The notes beneath the pieces were generated by a model. The model saw nothing but the letters and a program-made list of their open reading frames with translations, was not told the DNA's origin and did not search any database. A stretch of DNA of 64,000 nucleotides from Combretum micranthum (lineage: Eukaryota > Streptophyta > Magnoliopsida > Myrtales > Combretaceae): contig JAMXBD010000094.1 of NCBI GenBank assembly GCA_024138025.1, positions 558,001-622,000 on the forward strand, in the 5' to 3' direction. Position numbers and translations under genes: made by a program. Every line of letters starts with the position of its first letter. Within the stretch, counting starts at the first letter, position 1. Below, piece by piece: positions 35,172-47,075 of the stretch.

Positions 35172-36855
35172 TCACCCCTTCTTTTTTTCCAGCCTATACA
35201 TATTACTCCTACCAGAGTGCTGTGCATCCACATAAAACTGCCAAGGTCTATTGAACAAAAGATGATATACATCCATCTCTACAACATCACAATATACCAC
35301 ATCATGATACTTACCTATGGAGAAAGGAACCTTGCAACGTTCTCTCACTTCAATTTTTCCCACAGCTGATTGAATCCACCCTAATGTACAAGGATTTAGG
35401 TGTTTCTCCATAGGCAATTTCAGTTTGTTCACTGTCTTCCTTAAGGTTATGTTTTCGCAACTACCACTATCGACTATGATGACAAACACCTTCCCATCGA
35501 TAGTGCATTTGGTTCGGAACAACTGGTGGTGCTGAGTATGATCTTCACATTTCAGTGCTAACATCATCTTCTGAACAACAAAAACCTATACATTGTCATC
35601 CTCATATTCCTCCTTCTCTTCTCCATTAGCCTCATAACAAATTCCATCATCATCTTCTTCCCTTTCAACTATATCAATTGTCTTCTCGTAGGACATTCAC
35701 CAGGTTTATGCCTAGTTGACCGCATTTGAAACACTTCCCGACACTTACCTTCGCATAGGGATTATCTGCCTTCGAAGTCTCCATATCTTGCCGCTTATTT
35801 ACGAGGCGTTTTCCTATAGCTTTATCCTCTCGAGATCACTTATTGACACTATAATCATTGGTTTTGTTCCTACGACCCTGCATGGTCCTATATCTCTCCA
35901 ATTTCCTCCTTCCACGTTCTTGCTGCATCATCTCAGCTTTCAGGGCCAGATTCTTCGCTTCACTTAAGGTACGAATAACCTGCACTCCAATTCTATCTCG
36001 TAAAGCTGGCTTTAATCTCTCTGAATATCGAGCTACCTGCTATCCCTCAAATTAACCTCATAAACTCAACAGTAAATTCATGTACCGATTTGTCTCCCTA
36101 TTGCCACCGATGATACTATTGGAAGAAAATCTGCTCATAATCTAGTGGTAAAAATTCTGACCATCAAATACTTCATCATATACCAGGTACGAACAAGACC
36201 CCTTCCTTCCCACTCTCTCTAGTACTGAATTCATTCCTAACATGCTAAAGCCATTCCCTTCAGACGACTAGCCACCAACCTAACTCATTTTTAGGGAGGC
36301 ATTTCCATGTGATCAAAGAACCTGTCAATCTCTGCAATCCAATCTAAAAATTCCTCAATTCTCAAGCTCCCTTGAAATGTGGAATATCTACTTTCAGCCG
36401 AAAATTTTCGGCATCTCTATCCTCATAATTGTTCCTTCTCTGACCACCATACTACTAATAGCAAAAATTATTGACATCTCTATCCTCATAATCGTTCATT
36501 CTCTGGCCACCATATTGCTGGTAGCGACTGAACTGAGGGGGTTCTACATCACTCTCTTCTTCTGAATCCTTTTCGTAGACTGGTTGTTTACATGTAGGGA
36601 CAGGTCTGTCAATAGGGTAACCACAATTACCTTGACCTCTAGTCTTTTATTGCCATTCCATCTTCTTTGTGCATCAATATCATAAGTACCGGATGTTCCA
36701 CATTCTCCTCAAAGCGCTCATCAAAGCACTGGAACATGTGAATCATCCGTTGCTCTAGACGCTGCTCCAATCATTGCAACGCCTCGTCTCCTTAAGGGGC
36801 TCTACCCTCTTGAACACTGTCAAGGAGAGCACCGCCATCGTAGCCAGTTGTCATC
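35172..36855 (-). pseudogene. Gypsy gag and protease, broken
   Basis: The gag start is at 36855 (MTTGYDGGALLDSVQEG). The gag body between about 36800 and 35750 is followed only through many stops. The zinc knuckle CFKCGQLG lies near 35740; the second half (HKPGECPTRRQ) is in another frame because one base is missing. The protease, 35567-35172, has the LFRTKCTIDGKVFVIIVDSG start, with catalytic DSGS, then ENITLRKTVNKLKLP and VYHLLFNRPWQFYVDAQH. Gag makes the particle and protease releases the parts; neither can be made whole here. Confidence 0.8.
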
Positions 36856-36871
36856 TTGCTCTAATACTACT

Positions 36872-37175
36872 TGAAATGGTGGAATAGTGTGGATAAAACA
36901 AGAATTGCAAAAAGATGCAATCTTTTAGAGAAAAGTTCTTTAGGAATAGGATTTCAAATGTTAAAGGTTTGAGTTGTCTAACAAAGCCTTAAAATACACT
37001 ATTTATAGTCTCGTCAAGAAAAAGAAAATAACATAAATAATTTAAATAGTGCTGGCAACCAAAGCTGGCAGCTTTAGGCTTGAAGGCTGGCGATGTAACT
37101 CTTAGAGGCTAGCAGTCTTGGCTTTACGTTGGCGGTATAGCTGTTGATGTAGCTCCATTGGGTTTGATTGCATCA
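36872..37175 (-). repeat. Gypsy 5' LTR (high coordinate)
   Basis: 304 bp on the minus strand from TGATGCAATCAAACC to CACCATTTCA, followed by the primer-binding site. It contains ggctggcagc / ggctggcgatg words that resemble those in other LTRs of this window. Confidence 0.82.
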
Positions 37176-37180
37176 AGATC

Positions 37181-37245
37181 CTCTCCCCACCAATCCCTGA
37201 AGGGGCTTTTGTGTCTTTTACTAAGTTTCCTTGGTTGTTGATGGG
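37181..37245. repeat. 114-bp tandem repeat, end of second unit
   Basis: This continues unit 2 (27870-27921) after the gypsy insertion: cctctccccaccaatccctgaaggggctttt here against cctctcctaccaatcccctaagggggcttt in unit 1. It confirms the insertion point independently of the LTRs. Confidence 0.8.
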
Positions 37246-37582
37246 CCACTTGAGGCCTTAAAAGTTTAGTATGGGCTTATTTCTGGTTAATGGTTTGGCC
37301 CATCAGCCCAAACTTCTAAGGGAGTCTTTTTAAGATCTACTCAGGTCTAAAAGTAGTGTTAATTATTAACCTACATCGGTCAAAATCGGCAAACGAGATG
37401 TTATAGAAAATACTTGCACCTTGCACTAGCTTTGTTTCTTTGTTTTCCAATAGGCAAAGAAACCTATAGAAATTGTTATAAAATGACCCAAGGATATTAG
37501 ATCAGAGTAATTTTATTTTTGTACTTTTTTAATGCTATTGATAGATCAAAGTTTGAAAATGAAAGATATATATATATATATT
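37246..37582. other. Intergenic, nothing recognised
   Basis: AT-rich sequence between the split tandem repeat and the possible solo LTR, with a (TA)n tract at its end. No gene is seen. Confidence 0.5.
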
Positions 37583-38411
37583 GTTGAGTTATAGATCCAA
37601 CTCATATGGGTCTATAATCTAAGAGAGCCTAAAGGTTAAATATATACCTAATATATATATTTAGAAAACTTTGTAATCAAAGTAGAAATGAATCAATACG
37701 CTTTGCATAAGAAGATCCTAAATATATGGTGATATATGTTTAAAGGACTTTGAAATCAAGATATCCTAAGTTTATGTGATATACTTAGAAGATTACTAGA
37801 GATAATGAGTTGTTTGTGCAAAACAAAGGAGTTGGACATGTATACCTATAAGTTGGAAGCTCAAGGTCATCGGCCTTGAATGTAATAAGTCGGCCTTGAA
37901 ATTGTAATTTCTTACCGAAAGCACGCTGGAGGCAACGCCGTTTTGAACGCTGCCAGCATACGATGGTCCTTAAACTGTGGCATTTTAACGCCGCCAATCT
38001 TGATTTATGACGTGTCAACTTATGTATGTCCATTGATATTCCCTTTGTTTTACATATATATTCATGTTGTTGTCCTAGGGTTTGTAAAGAACTAGTGTGG
38101 CCTCTTCTCAAGCTTAGAGAGAGAGTTCTAGAGAGAGAAAGAGGGAAAAGTGAGGAAACCCTACAGTGAGAGACTCTAGATGAAGGAAATCTTATTCTTA
38201 TTGTAATCCACCAGTTGTGGTGAAGAACTGTGAGATCCACTAGATAGATTTAGTGAGAAAAACTTGTAATCCCATTATTGTTTATAATGGAAGGTTTAAG
38301 CGCTACTGGTTCTGTGGTTTTTACCACATTGGGTTTTCCATATTAAATTATAGTGTTGATTTGTCTATTTTTGTTTCTGTTTATTATTATTTGCATGTTG
38401 ATTACATTGGC
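37583..38411 (+). mobile_element. Probable copia-type solo LTR
   Basis: Starts TGTTGAGTTATAG and may end gattacattggca. The inner order is typical of copia LTRs: a TATA-like stretch, cctagggtttgtaaag, a GA-rich leader (agagagagttctagagag), aaaccctac, and then ggtttttaccacattgggttttcc near the end. No second LTR, primer site or coding sequence is attached, and no clear duplication was found. The open frame on the minus strand at 38240-37785 is a by-product. Confidence 0.5.
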
Positions 38412-40800
38412 AAGAGGAAAAACATCTGATCTTTTTCTAACGTATAGTTATTTTTGGCCGAAACGAAAACAAAAGATAAGTACATAATTTTTTTCTTCTT
38501 TTTTAGAAAAGAAAGGTATCACATCACGTATAATTATTTCAAGGAGATGAAAGTAAGTTGTGTATTGACTGAAGAGCATAAAAACAATTTAAAAATTATT
38601 TTCTATGATTAATTGGTTTCTCATACTTCCCCCTTCAATCAACAATGTTTTTATTATATGTTTTTTAATTACCCCCTTTGGCCCCTTGTGGTTGTTTAAT
38701 CACAGGTTCACCCATGATGCATAATATATTTTCCTAAACTAGATTGACCTTTTTAGTCAATAAACATAATTGCCCTCTGGACATCAACTGGGAAGCGTTC
38801 CAGAAGAAAGCTCTTGACTCTTCCGGGGACAAAGGGTTGCATACATAATGGGGTTTTCATTTGCGGTCGTATCTGGGGAGCTTACAGTTTTGTTTTGACC
38901 AACGAAACATACAAGGTAATCTCTAACTGGGTTACTAGATAGTAACGCCGCGTTTGCTGAAACCGTCAAGCGAAATGGTTGGACGCTTTCTTATATTGTC
39001 CTTGTCCCGTTGTCCGTTCCTTGTCCAGTTTAAACTTCAACCTGGAATTAAGCCAATACTAATTAGATCCAAGGTCCAAGGCTGGCAATTTTTGGACATA
39101 TCCCTCCACTCACCTGTATTCATCAAAAAAATAATTTAAAATAATTATTCAATATATTTTAACACATAAAGATATAGTCTTGACTCTTGATATCCTTTCT
39201 TTGTTGAAGGTTTTGATATCATTGATTTTTCCTTACGGGAATTTGGAAAGAAGAAAAGAAAAAAAAAAAAAAACTATTTTCTAATCCCTAGTTCATAATT
39301 GTTGTGGTAGTTCCAAAGTTGACACTTAGATATACATTATTTTGCAAAAGTATAACTTAAAAATACGTGTGAAAAACGATTTTTACCATAATATGTAATT
39401 TAAAAAAAAAATTTTTTGTTCCTCTGTTATACCTATTTGGATGGCATTTTTTCCCCCTCCTTAACCTAGCGTTATTGACTTTTGATCATTAAAATTTATT
39501 AAAACCACCTGTTATTTATGATTTTTGGGTGCAAATAAAATATCCATTATTGTTAAATTTTTTGGCTGTTCATAGCTTCGTACATATTTCCAAGTCTTCT
39601 TTTTACTATAACTATTCATATTTAGGAAAAATTACATCTTAAATTTAAATCAAAGTTATAGATTTTTCTCTTCTATAATAAGTTCTCAATATTTCAATTC
39701 AAATATAAAAACATATCATTACTATTTGCCATTTTTTCTGATCAAACCGACCATCCCTCTCAATATGCCAAAGACAAAATATCGAATGTGCAATTACTGA
39801 TCCCATATCTTCGTTTCAGGTTCTTCCATTTTCTTTTCTTTTCTTTCTTTCCTTTTTTCCCCATTGAAAACAAAGTAATATTACTTATAAGTTAATATTT
39901 TCTTTCCTGCCATTTGGAAAGCTACTCAAAATAAAAAACGAATTAGGTCAACAGAGGTTATAGTTTGTACAGCAGGATGTCTCTAAAAAATGCCTAAGAA
40001 AATTATGAGATCTCCGTTTTGATTAGAGAAAGAACTATTACCGACAAAAAAAAATATGTTTTATTATAAAAATATCCTTAATTATAAAATTGAAAAACAT
40101 TACTATATCTTTCTTCGTTCCATATCATAAGTAAGATACCCATGATGATTTTAAATATAAAAATATATGCTGAACACGGCCTCTTTTCTTAACTAAAATG
40201 AATTCCCAATGCCAATGAGTTTATTTATCATTCTGTCGATTCTTTTTTTTTTTTTTTTTAAACGAATATATATAATTAGATATTTAAATTTAAAATCGAT
40301 TAATTGAGTACATATACTTTAAAATAAATTAATTTATTATTTGAAAAAAATTTGTGCATACAAATATCTTTATCAAGTTCTTTTAGATATCAAATAAATA
40401 ATTTAAAGTTTGTTAAATATTAAATTAATTATTATAAAATTTATATTCTAAATTAACCATTTAAAAAAAAATAGGTATCCAATTGAATATCTTACCAAAT
40501 TTGGATACTATTTAAATCATAACATGATCAAATGTTCTAAAGACTTATTGATAAGCACGTGAAAGATCTTTAGGTGATTGACCAAAAGAAAGGAGTGTAA
40601 TTTTGTAAAATCCCGATGTTAATGCCCAGATGTAATATTAGTTGTCCTACTTTACCATAAGTAAACGTGCTATAAGGGAAATAAAATAGTTAAAACCCCA
40701 AAAGAAGCCCACAAGTGAGCAGTCAATCATTTACCACCGCTCACCGTACAGAAGACCCAAATAGAGGAAAGTCGATGCTTACTGAAGAGCACAGACCCAT
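38412..40800. other. Intergenic with one dispersed repeat
   Basis: Mostly AT-rich and without a supported gene. The stretch 38770-39120 is less AT-rich and has short open frames on both strands but no recognised protein. At 40265-40510 lies an AT-rich repeat (ttagatatttaaatttaaaatcgattaattgag...) related to the one at 19690-19920. Sequence after 40600 leads into the promoter described next. Confidence 0.45.
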
Positions 40801-40809
40801 CCCATCCCA

Positions 40810-40817
40810 TATATAAA
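40810..40817 (+). promoter_or_regulatory. TATA box of a possible small gene
   Basis: tatataaa is followed about 30-35 bases later by a CT-rich leader (ccttctttttctctctcttcttcc), a common core promoter layout in plants. It lies 160 bases before the ATG at 40978. Confidence 0.5.
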
Positions 40818-40882
40818 GCCAACATTTCATCGCCAATTCTCCACAAACTGCCTTCTTTTTCTCTCTCTTCTTCCTTGAGAAC

Positions 40883-40933
40883 ATGCTCATCAAAGAAAGA
40901 AATTCAGATTTCCATAACGAACGATTAAATTAA
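40883..40933 (+). other. Upstream ORF of 16 codons in the leader
   Basis: An ATG in the leader opens a 16-residue peptide (MLIKERNSDFHNERLN) ended by TAA, 44 bases before the main ATG. If the leader is transcribed as proposed, this would limit translation of the main ORF. A possible donor (tag/gtaattg) follows at about 40948, so the leader may also be spliced. Confidence 0.35.
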
Positions 40934-40977
40934 GGACACATATTATAGGTAATTGATATCATATCAATCAATATCAT

Positions 40978-41151
40978 ATGGGAAGTACTGAATTATTAAC
41001 ATGGGGTGAGGATCGCTGCTCGATTCCGTGCTCACTGTCCACAAACCGCTCCTTTATACTATCATCCGCCTTCTCCGTACCCATCTCCTCACGAGACTTC
41101 TACGGGGAATTGCGGCAACCGACGCTTCTCAGGACCTTCTCTTACGGATGA
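40978..41151 (+). CDS. Possible small gene, 57-residue product of unknown function
   Basis: The open frame starts [17 protein letters not shown], continues with a Ser-rich middle ([16 protein letters not shown]) and ends LRTFSYG before TGA. Codon composition is more balanced than in the surrounding AT-rich DNA. It is preceded by a convincing TATA box and CT-rich leader. I do not recognise the protein. It could be a short gene, a non-coding RNA gene with a chance frame, or the surviving first exon of a gene whose remainder was lost: the sequence turns AT-rich after about 41330 and an unrelated repeat follows. There is no signal peptide and no membrane segment. Confidence 0.35.
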   Translation: MGSTELLTWGEDRCSIPCSLSTNRSFILSSAFSVPISSRDFYGELRQPTLLRTFSYG

Positions 41152-41886
41152 AATTGCTGGTTTTAGTTCAAATCGGCTATGATATTTGATTCGACGACCG
41201 AGCCCATTAATTTCTTTTCTGCTTTCTGATGATTGAGCTGTGTGTTGTGGCCAAGTGAGAAAACTGCACATATGGTCAACAGATACACAACCGTTGATTA
41301 GATCATTCATTATTCGCTTTTTGAGTTATTAAGCCTCATACACCTTATACTCTTGTAAATTTCAATTATTATATTATTCCTTCCCATTTGAAGGATTTAA
41401 AGAAATGCGACGAATTTTGATTCATTGACTCAATTTTGTAGAAATAATTGTCTATTTACCGTTTTTTGAAATAAAAATTATAAAATACCAGTTAGATAAA
41501 AAAATTACAAAAATTCCATTGCATATAATCTATTTTCCACGGATGTATCGTGCAATTGCAATACTATTGCATAGGACTTTGTCGCTTTGGGAAGCTCACA
41601 TCTGCAATAACAAGGGTATCACAAGATAGATTAATATTGTTAGTATAACTTTACTTATATTGCATATTATAGATGTGATACATTTGAAAGTATCTATAAC
41701 GCATTTCTGAATGAGATTTAAAAGTATTTTGATTAATTATTTTATATAATTAATATTTTAGTAATTTATTTTCCTGCAATAGAAGGCACTTATTTAATCC
41801 TAATTTCGTTGTTTAATTTACTTCACTACCAAATCAAACATTTACCATTGGATAAATACCACATTCATTGCTTAACGTTTATTAAA
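41152..41886. other. 3' flank and repeat before the copia element
   Basis: 41152-41460 is the non-coding flank of the small ORF. About 41460-41760 has gatgtatcgtgcaattgca and atattgcatattatagatgtgatacat words like the MITE-like repeat at 23765-24075, bordered by taaaaatt / agtaatttat AT-rich ends, and is probably a relative. Confidence 0.4.
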
Positions 41887-42566
41887 TGTTGTATATTATT
41901 AGAGTATTTCAAAACGAATAAGTCCCACATTCCTTAAACTTTGTTGTTCGTCTTTATTTATTAACTTCCTTGAATATGGAAACTTAGAATGAAATCTAGA
42001 AAAGGCATGGCTCGCGCACAAAGCATGGACGGCTAGTAAAAATTTGTGGATTTGCGCTCTCCCCCCCTGCGCGTGTAGTTTGAGTCTCGCTCGTTCATAT
42101 GAATATTTCTATTTCTGTATATTTATTATTTTAATAAATTTCGGATAATATTTGTTGGAAAATATTAATCTTATCCGAAAACAAGCATTTTGACCACTTC
42201 AAATTTTAGTTATCATGATATCCGAATTACAACAACCACTACACCAATATCTTGGCTATTTTCAAAATAATCTTATCTATCCGTTATTAAAAATATCTTC
42301 CCCGAATATTATTAACAATAAGAGTCGTTTTCTTTTAATTTTTAAATAGCTATCTCTCGCTCTCTCTCTCTCTCGATATTATTATCTTTTTCCCTTTTCT
42401 TCTTCCTCGTGGGTTTCTTTTTCTTTTGTTATTCCTGCTGCCTAGCTTTGCTAGAGGCTTGTTGAATCCTTGGGGATACGTCTACATTTGGCGAATTATC
42501 CTTAAAGACAGTGCCTTACGCCTAAGCATTTTACAAACCTAAACTTTTTCGCTCATTTAAACAACA
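41887..42566 (+). repeat. Copia 5' LTR
   Basis: Starts tgttgtatattattag and ends catttaaacaaca. It contains a CT tract at about 42355-42374, shorter than in the 3' copy, and the same TATA-free, pyrimidine-rich leader. Small indels separate it from 47076-47773. Confidence 0.9.
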
Positions 42567-42599
42567 ATCTTAAGGATAATTCTCGTAGGCTTCTAAACC

Positions 42600-43362
42600 T
42601 ATACCTTTTGCTGCCACCGTTGCCGCTATTGTTCCTGAAACTGCTCCGAATGGTGCTATTCCCATGTTGCCATTTGTTCCGTTTGCAAAGCCATTTCCAG
42701 ATATATCGAAGATAGAAATCTTCGATGGAGACAACTTCAAGAGATGAAAGGAACGTATCTTCTCGGTCTTAGACATGCACGGTATTGCATATGCTCTTAC
42801 GGATGCTAAACCAACAGATTCGGCATCCAAACAAATGGACCTCTGGGTTCATGCGAATAAGGTATCTTGCCATACTATCATAAGCACCTTATCTAATGAG
42901 TTGTTCGATGTCTACTGTTCTTATAAGGAAGCAAAGGAGATTTGAGATTCCATGGTTGCCAAATACATGGCTAAGGATGCGAGCAAACAAAAGTTTGTGA
43001 TTAGAAAATACTACAAGTGGGAGATGGTCGAAGACAAAGATATTAAAGTGTAGATCAATGAATATCACAAGCTGATAGAAGACCTTAAATCAAAAAACAT
43101 TAATTTGCAGGAGGAGTTCGTAGCTGGCTTGTTGATAGAAAACCTACTTCGATCATGGAGCGATTACAAGCAGCAACTTAAACACAAGCACAAGCAGCTT
43201 TCGCTTGCTGATCTGATTACCCACATCATCATTGAGGACACCAACCGAAAGGAGTTCCAGGCTGCGAAAGGAAAGAGATTGCAAGTAAGGCAAATTTGTG
43301 ATCACAAGTTGCACAAGTCATACAAGAGTACGAAAAGAAACCTGATTACAAGCCCAAATTAA
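42600..43362 (+). pseudogene. Copia gag, interrupted by three stops
   Basis: One continuous reading frame from about 42600 to 43362 shows a gag of the UBN2 type: KPFPDISKIEIFDGDNFK near 42695, a region with AKYMAKDASKQKFVI near 42960, INEYHKLIEDLKSKNI, and a basic end KSYKSTKRN. In-frame stops lie at 42745-42747 (TGA), 42943-42945 (TGA) and 43051-43053 (TAG). The first two sit where Trp is usual and the third where Gln is usual. The zinc knuckle is only partly visible after 43362 (around 43390-43530, several frames). Confidence 0.8.
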
Positions 43363-43529
43363 ATGATCCTACTTTTAAGAAGAGGGGCAATTGTTTTATT
43401 GTGGCAAACCTGGCCATCATGCCACCAGTTAGAAAAGATGAGAAGAATGACAATCCTGCTAAACCAAAGGCAAATTTGATTCAAGCAATGTATTATTGCT
43501 GCGGTAATTTTTATGAACATAGTAACTAG

Positions 43530-46480
43530 TGTGAAAGAATGGGTCATAGATTCTGGTGCTACTAGGCACATTTGCGCAAATAAAATGCATTCGTGACCTA
43601 CACAAAAGTTGAGGAAGGAGAAGAATCTGTGCATCTTGGTGATTCTAGAACTACTCAAGTTCTTGGAAAAGGAAAGGTTCTTCTCAAGCTCACATCTGGC
43701 AAGACTTTAGCTCTGAATGAGGTGCTACATGTTCCCAACATTCAAACCAATTTGATTTCTGTGGCATTGTTGGGAAAATTGGGAGTGAAAGTGTCATTTG
43801 AGTCTGATAAAGTTGTAATGAAAAAAAAATAATGTTTTTATTGGCAAGGGTTATTGTAATCGTGGTTTATTTGTACTCAATGTTTCTGAATTTATGAATG
43901 AAAATGCTACTTCTTCTGCTTACTTGATTGATTCTTGTCATTTATGGCATGGTAGATTAGGATATGTTAGTTTACCTTATATTAAGAAAATGCAGTCTAT
44001 TGGATTAATCTCTAATATTAATTATTCAAGTATGAGTAAATGTGAAACTTGTGCTGAATCTAAACAAACTAAGAAGACATGTGCTTCTATCTTTAGAGAA
44101 TCTGAACTATTAAGTTTAATTCATACTGATCTAGGTGATTTGAAGCAAACTATGACCAAAGGAGGTAAAAGATACTATGTAACCTTTATAGATGATTTTT
44201 CTAGATATACTAAGGTTTATTTGCTTAGAAATAAAGATGAAACCGTTGACATGTTTCTAATATACAAAGTTGAGGTAGAGAATCAATTAAATAAGAAAAT
44301 TAAATGAATTAGATCCGATAGAGGTGTGAATATGTCTTACTTAATGAATATTGTGAAAAAGAAGAAATAATTCATGAAATAACTCCACCTTATTCCCCAG
44401 AATCTAATGGAGTAGCTGAAAGGAAAAATAGAACATTAAAAGAAATGATGAATTGTATGCTTGTAAGTTCTAATGCACCTGATAATCTTTGGGGTGAAGC
44501 CATATTAACTGCATGTCACTTACAAAATAGGATACCTTATAAGAAAACAGGAAAAAACACCTTATGAGCTTTGGAAAGGTTATTCCCCTAATTTGAAATA
44601 TTTGAAAGTGTGGGGGGTGTCTTGCTAAAGTTATGCTTCATGATTCTAAAAAAAGAAAATTAGGTTCTAAAACTTCAGACCGCATGTTTATGGGTTATGC
44701 TGAACATAGTGCTGCATACAGATTCCTTGTATTAAAGAGCGATGTGTTAGATTGCAATACAATTGTTGAGACAAAAAATGCATAGTTTTTTAACATGTTT
44801 TTTCTTTAAAATCTAAAATTATTCCAAATACACAATCTTCTAAAAATGGTTCTGAAAATACTTCTGAAAATGCTTATGGAAACGTTTCTGGAAATGAATA
44901 TTTAAGAAGAAGTAAAAGACAAAGAAAAGAATATTCTTTTGGAAATGAATTTTACACTTATCTTATTGAAAATGATCCATTAACCTTCTCAGATGTAATT
45001 TCCTCATATGATTCACCTTTTTGGAAAGAAGCCATTAAAGTTGAAATTAATTCTATTTTACAAAATAAAACATGGGAATTGGTAGATTTACCTCCTGGAG
45101 CTAAACCTATTGGTTGTAAATGGATTTTCAAAAAGAAATTAAATCCTGATGCTTCAGTTGATAAGTTCAAAGCTAGATTAGTTGCAAAAGGTTTTACTCA
45201 AAAGCAAAATATTGACTATTTTGATACTTTTGCACCTGTAGCTAGAATCTCTTCTATTCGAGTTTTAATTGCCTTGGCTTCTATTTATAAACTTGTTATT
45301 CACCAAATGGATGTAAAAACAGCTTTTCTAAATGGGGATTTAGAAGAAGAAATTTATAAGGTGCAACCTGAAGGTTGTGTTGTTCCTGGACAAGAAAGAA
45401 AGTTTGTAAAATTCTTAAATCATTGTATGGTTTTAAACAAGCTCCTAAACAATGGCATGAAAAATTTGATCAAGTTTTATTAAATGATGGTTTCTCTACT
45501 GTTGAAGTTAACAAATGTGTTTATACAAAACTTATTGATAGTGATTGTGTTATCATATGCCTATATATAGACGATATGCTTATTTTTTGTATTAGTCTTG
45601 ATATAGTGCATAAAACAAAGTCTTTTCTTGCTTCTAAATTTGATATGAAAGACATGGGTGAAGCCAGTGTTATTTTGGGTGTTAAAATCATAAGGAAGAA
45701 TGATAGTATTATGCTATCGCAAGAACATTATGTTGAGAAACTTCTTAAGAAGTTTGGACACTTTGATGTCAATCCTGTGGATACCCCTTATGATACTAAT
45801 ACTCAATTAAAGAAAAATAGAGGTGATACTGTTGCTCAATCTGAGTATGCACGGATAATTGGAAGTCTGATGCATTTAATGAATTTTTCAAGACCTGACA
45901 TAGCATATGTTGTGTAGGTTAAGCAGGTATACACACAATCCCGGTTATGACCATTGGACTGCATTGATCAGACTGATAAAATATCTTAGAGGTACCATGA
46001 ACTATGGTATTCTATATAGTGGATTTCTCACTGTATTAGAAGGATACAGTGATGCCAATTGGATCTCTTATTCAGATGAGACAAAATCCACTAGTGGTTA
46101 TATATTCATCCTTGGAGGTGGTGCAATTTCATGGAAGTCAGCCAAACAGACTATCATAGCTAAATCTACTATGGAGTTAGAGTTTATTGCTCTAAAACTG
46201 GCTGAGAATAAGGCTGAGTGGTTGAGAAACTTCTTGGCAAATATTTCGTTAGGTTTAAAACCTACACCATTTGTGTCTATGCATTGTGATTGTCAAGCAG
46301 CAATATCTATTGCCAAGAATAAGACTTCAATGGAAAAAATAGACACATTCAATTGAGACATGATGTTGTGAAGTAGCTGCTGAAAGATGGAATTATCTCG
46401 ATAGATTATGTGAAATCATAAGTGAATTTAGCCGATCCTCTGACTAAACCTTTGGGGAGAAAATTAATCAGTGAAACATC
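43530..46480 (+). pseudogene. Copia pol (protease, integrase, RT, RNase H), broken
   Basis: Protease starts EWVIDSGATRHIC near 43540, followed after a shift by LHVPNIQTNLISV (43593-43832). The integrase zinc domain (LWHGRLGYV, CETCAESKQTKK) has Tyr where the second His is normal. The core has LIHTDLGDL and YVTFIDDFSRY. A TGA at 44305-44307 sits just before IRSDRG, and [17 protein letters not shown] follows in another frame. RT is open at 45079-45483, then shifts near 45410 to 45375-45917 with catalytic YIDDMLIF. RNase H ([29 protein letters not shown]) is open at 45907-46356. The tail (LADPLTKPLGRK) has TAG at 46374-46376. All domains are present in copia order. Confidence 0.9.
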
Positions 46481-47075
46481 GAAGAGTATGGGACTAAATC
46501 CATGTTGAAATATCAACAATGATAGTAACCCAACCTATGTGATTGGAGATCCCATGAAATAGGTTCATATGGGTAATAATAACTCATTGCTTGATTTGTA
46601 TAGCACTATTAAATATTGTCCCACTTATGGTGTGTGTAGTGCTAAACTGCAAAGTAAAAGAGGTTGAGCAAAGCTCTTAATCAAATTCCATATCCTTTAA
46701 AGGTGGTGTATTCTACAGTATGCACTTGATGGAATGACTTATATGAGTGTGAAGTGAGGCCGCTTCCATGAGATTTATGGCAAAATCTCTGGAGCACTCA
46801 TGAATAACCAGGCACACGCATGGCCTATTAGCGCAAAACTGCAATGAATAATAGAAAATTTTTTAGTATAATGTGATTAATGAGTATTTTAGCTTACAGG
46901 AAAAATTCTTGGTTCATAGAAGCATTGAGCTTCACCATTTATTTTAAGTTATATCTCATTTTTTCTAGGTCTGGTTCATAGTCTTACAGACACTAGATTC
47001 GAAGCATAATACTCATTTGAGAAAACCCAGTTATTTTATTTCTGTATTTTATCCTTTTTGAAATATGTGGGGGAT
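46481..47075 (+). other. Copia 3' untranslated interior and polypurine tract
   Basis: Non-coding stretch after the pol end. The last bases, aatatgtgggggat, form the polypurine tract that primes plus-strand synthesis. Confidence 0.75.

Larger units (their letters stand above)
27922..37175 (-). mobile_element. Ty3/gypsy retrotransposon, minus strand, itself split by a nested element
   Basis: The LTRs are 36872-37175 (5' in element orientation) and 27922-28185 (3', shortened). In order on the minus strand the element has gag, zinc knuckle, protease, RT, RNase H and the start of integrase. The rest of integrase and the polypurine region are deleted. The primer-binding site next to the 5' LTR reads agtattagagcaag, similar to the Met-tRNA type. 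The target duplication is ggatt (27917-27921) and agatc (37176-37180). An intact unit of the interrupted tandem repeat shows ggatc, so each copy has changed once. The TR-GAG-like element 28855-33818 is inserted in RNase H. Confidence 0.88.

Noticed and set aside
37785..38240. 151-codon open frame on the minus strand
   Set aside because: It lies within a probable LTR read on the other strand. It is rich in Leu/Ser from GA tracts and resembles no protein.
38770..39140. Less AT-rich block considered as a gene fragment
   Set aside because: Frames on both strands are short, none resembles a known protein, and no splice-compatible neighbours were found.
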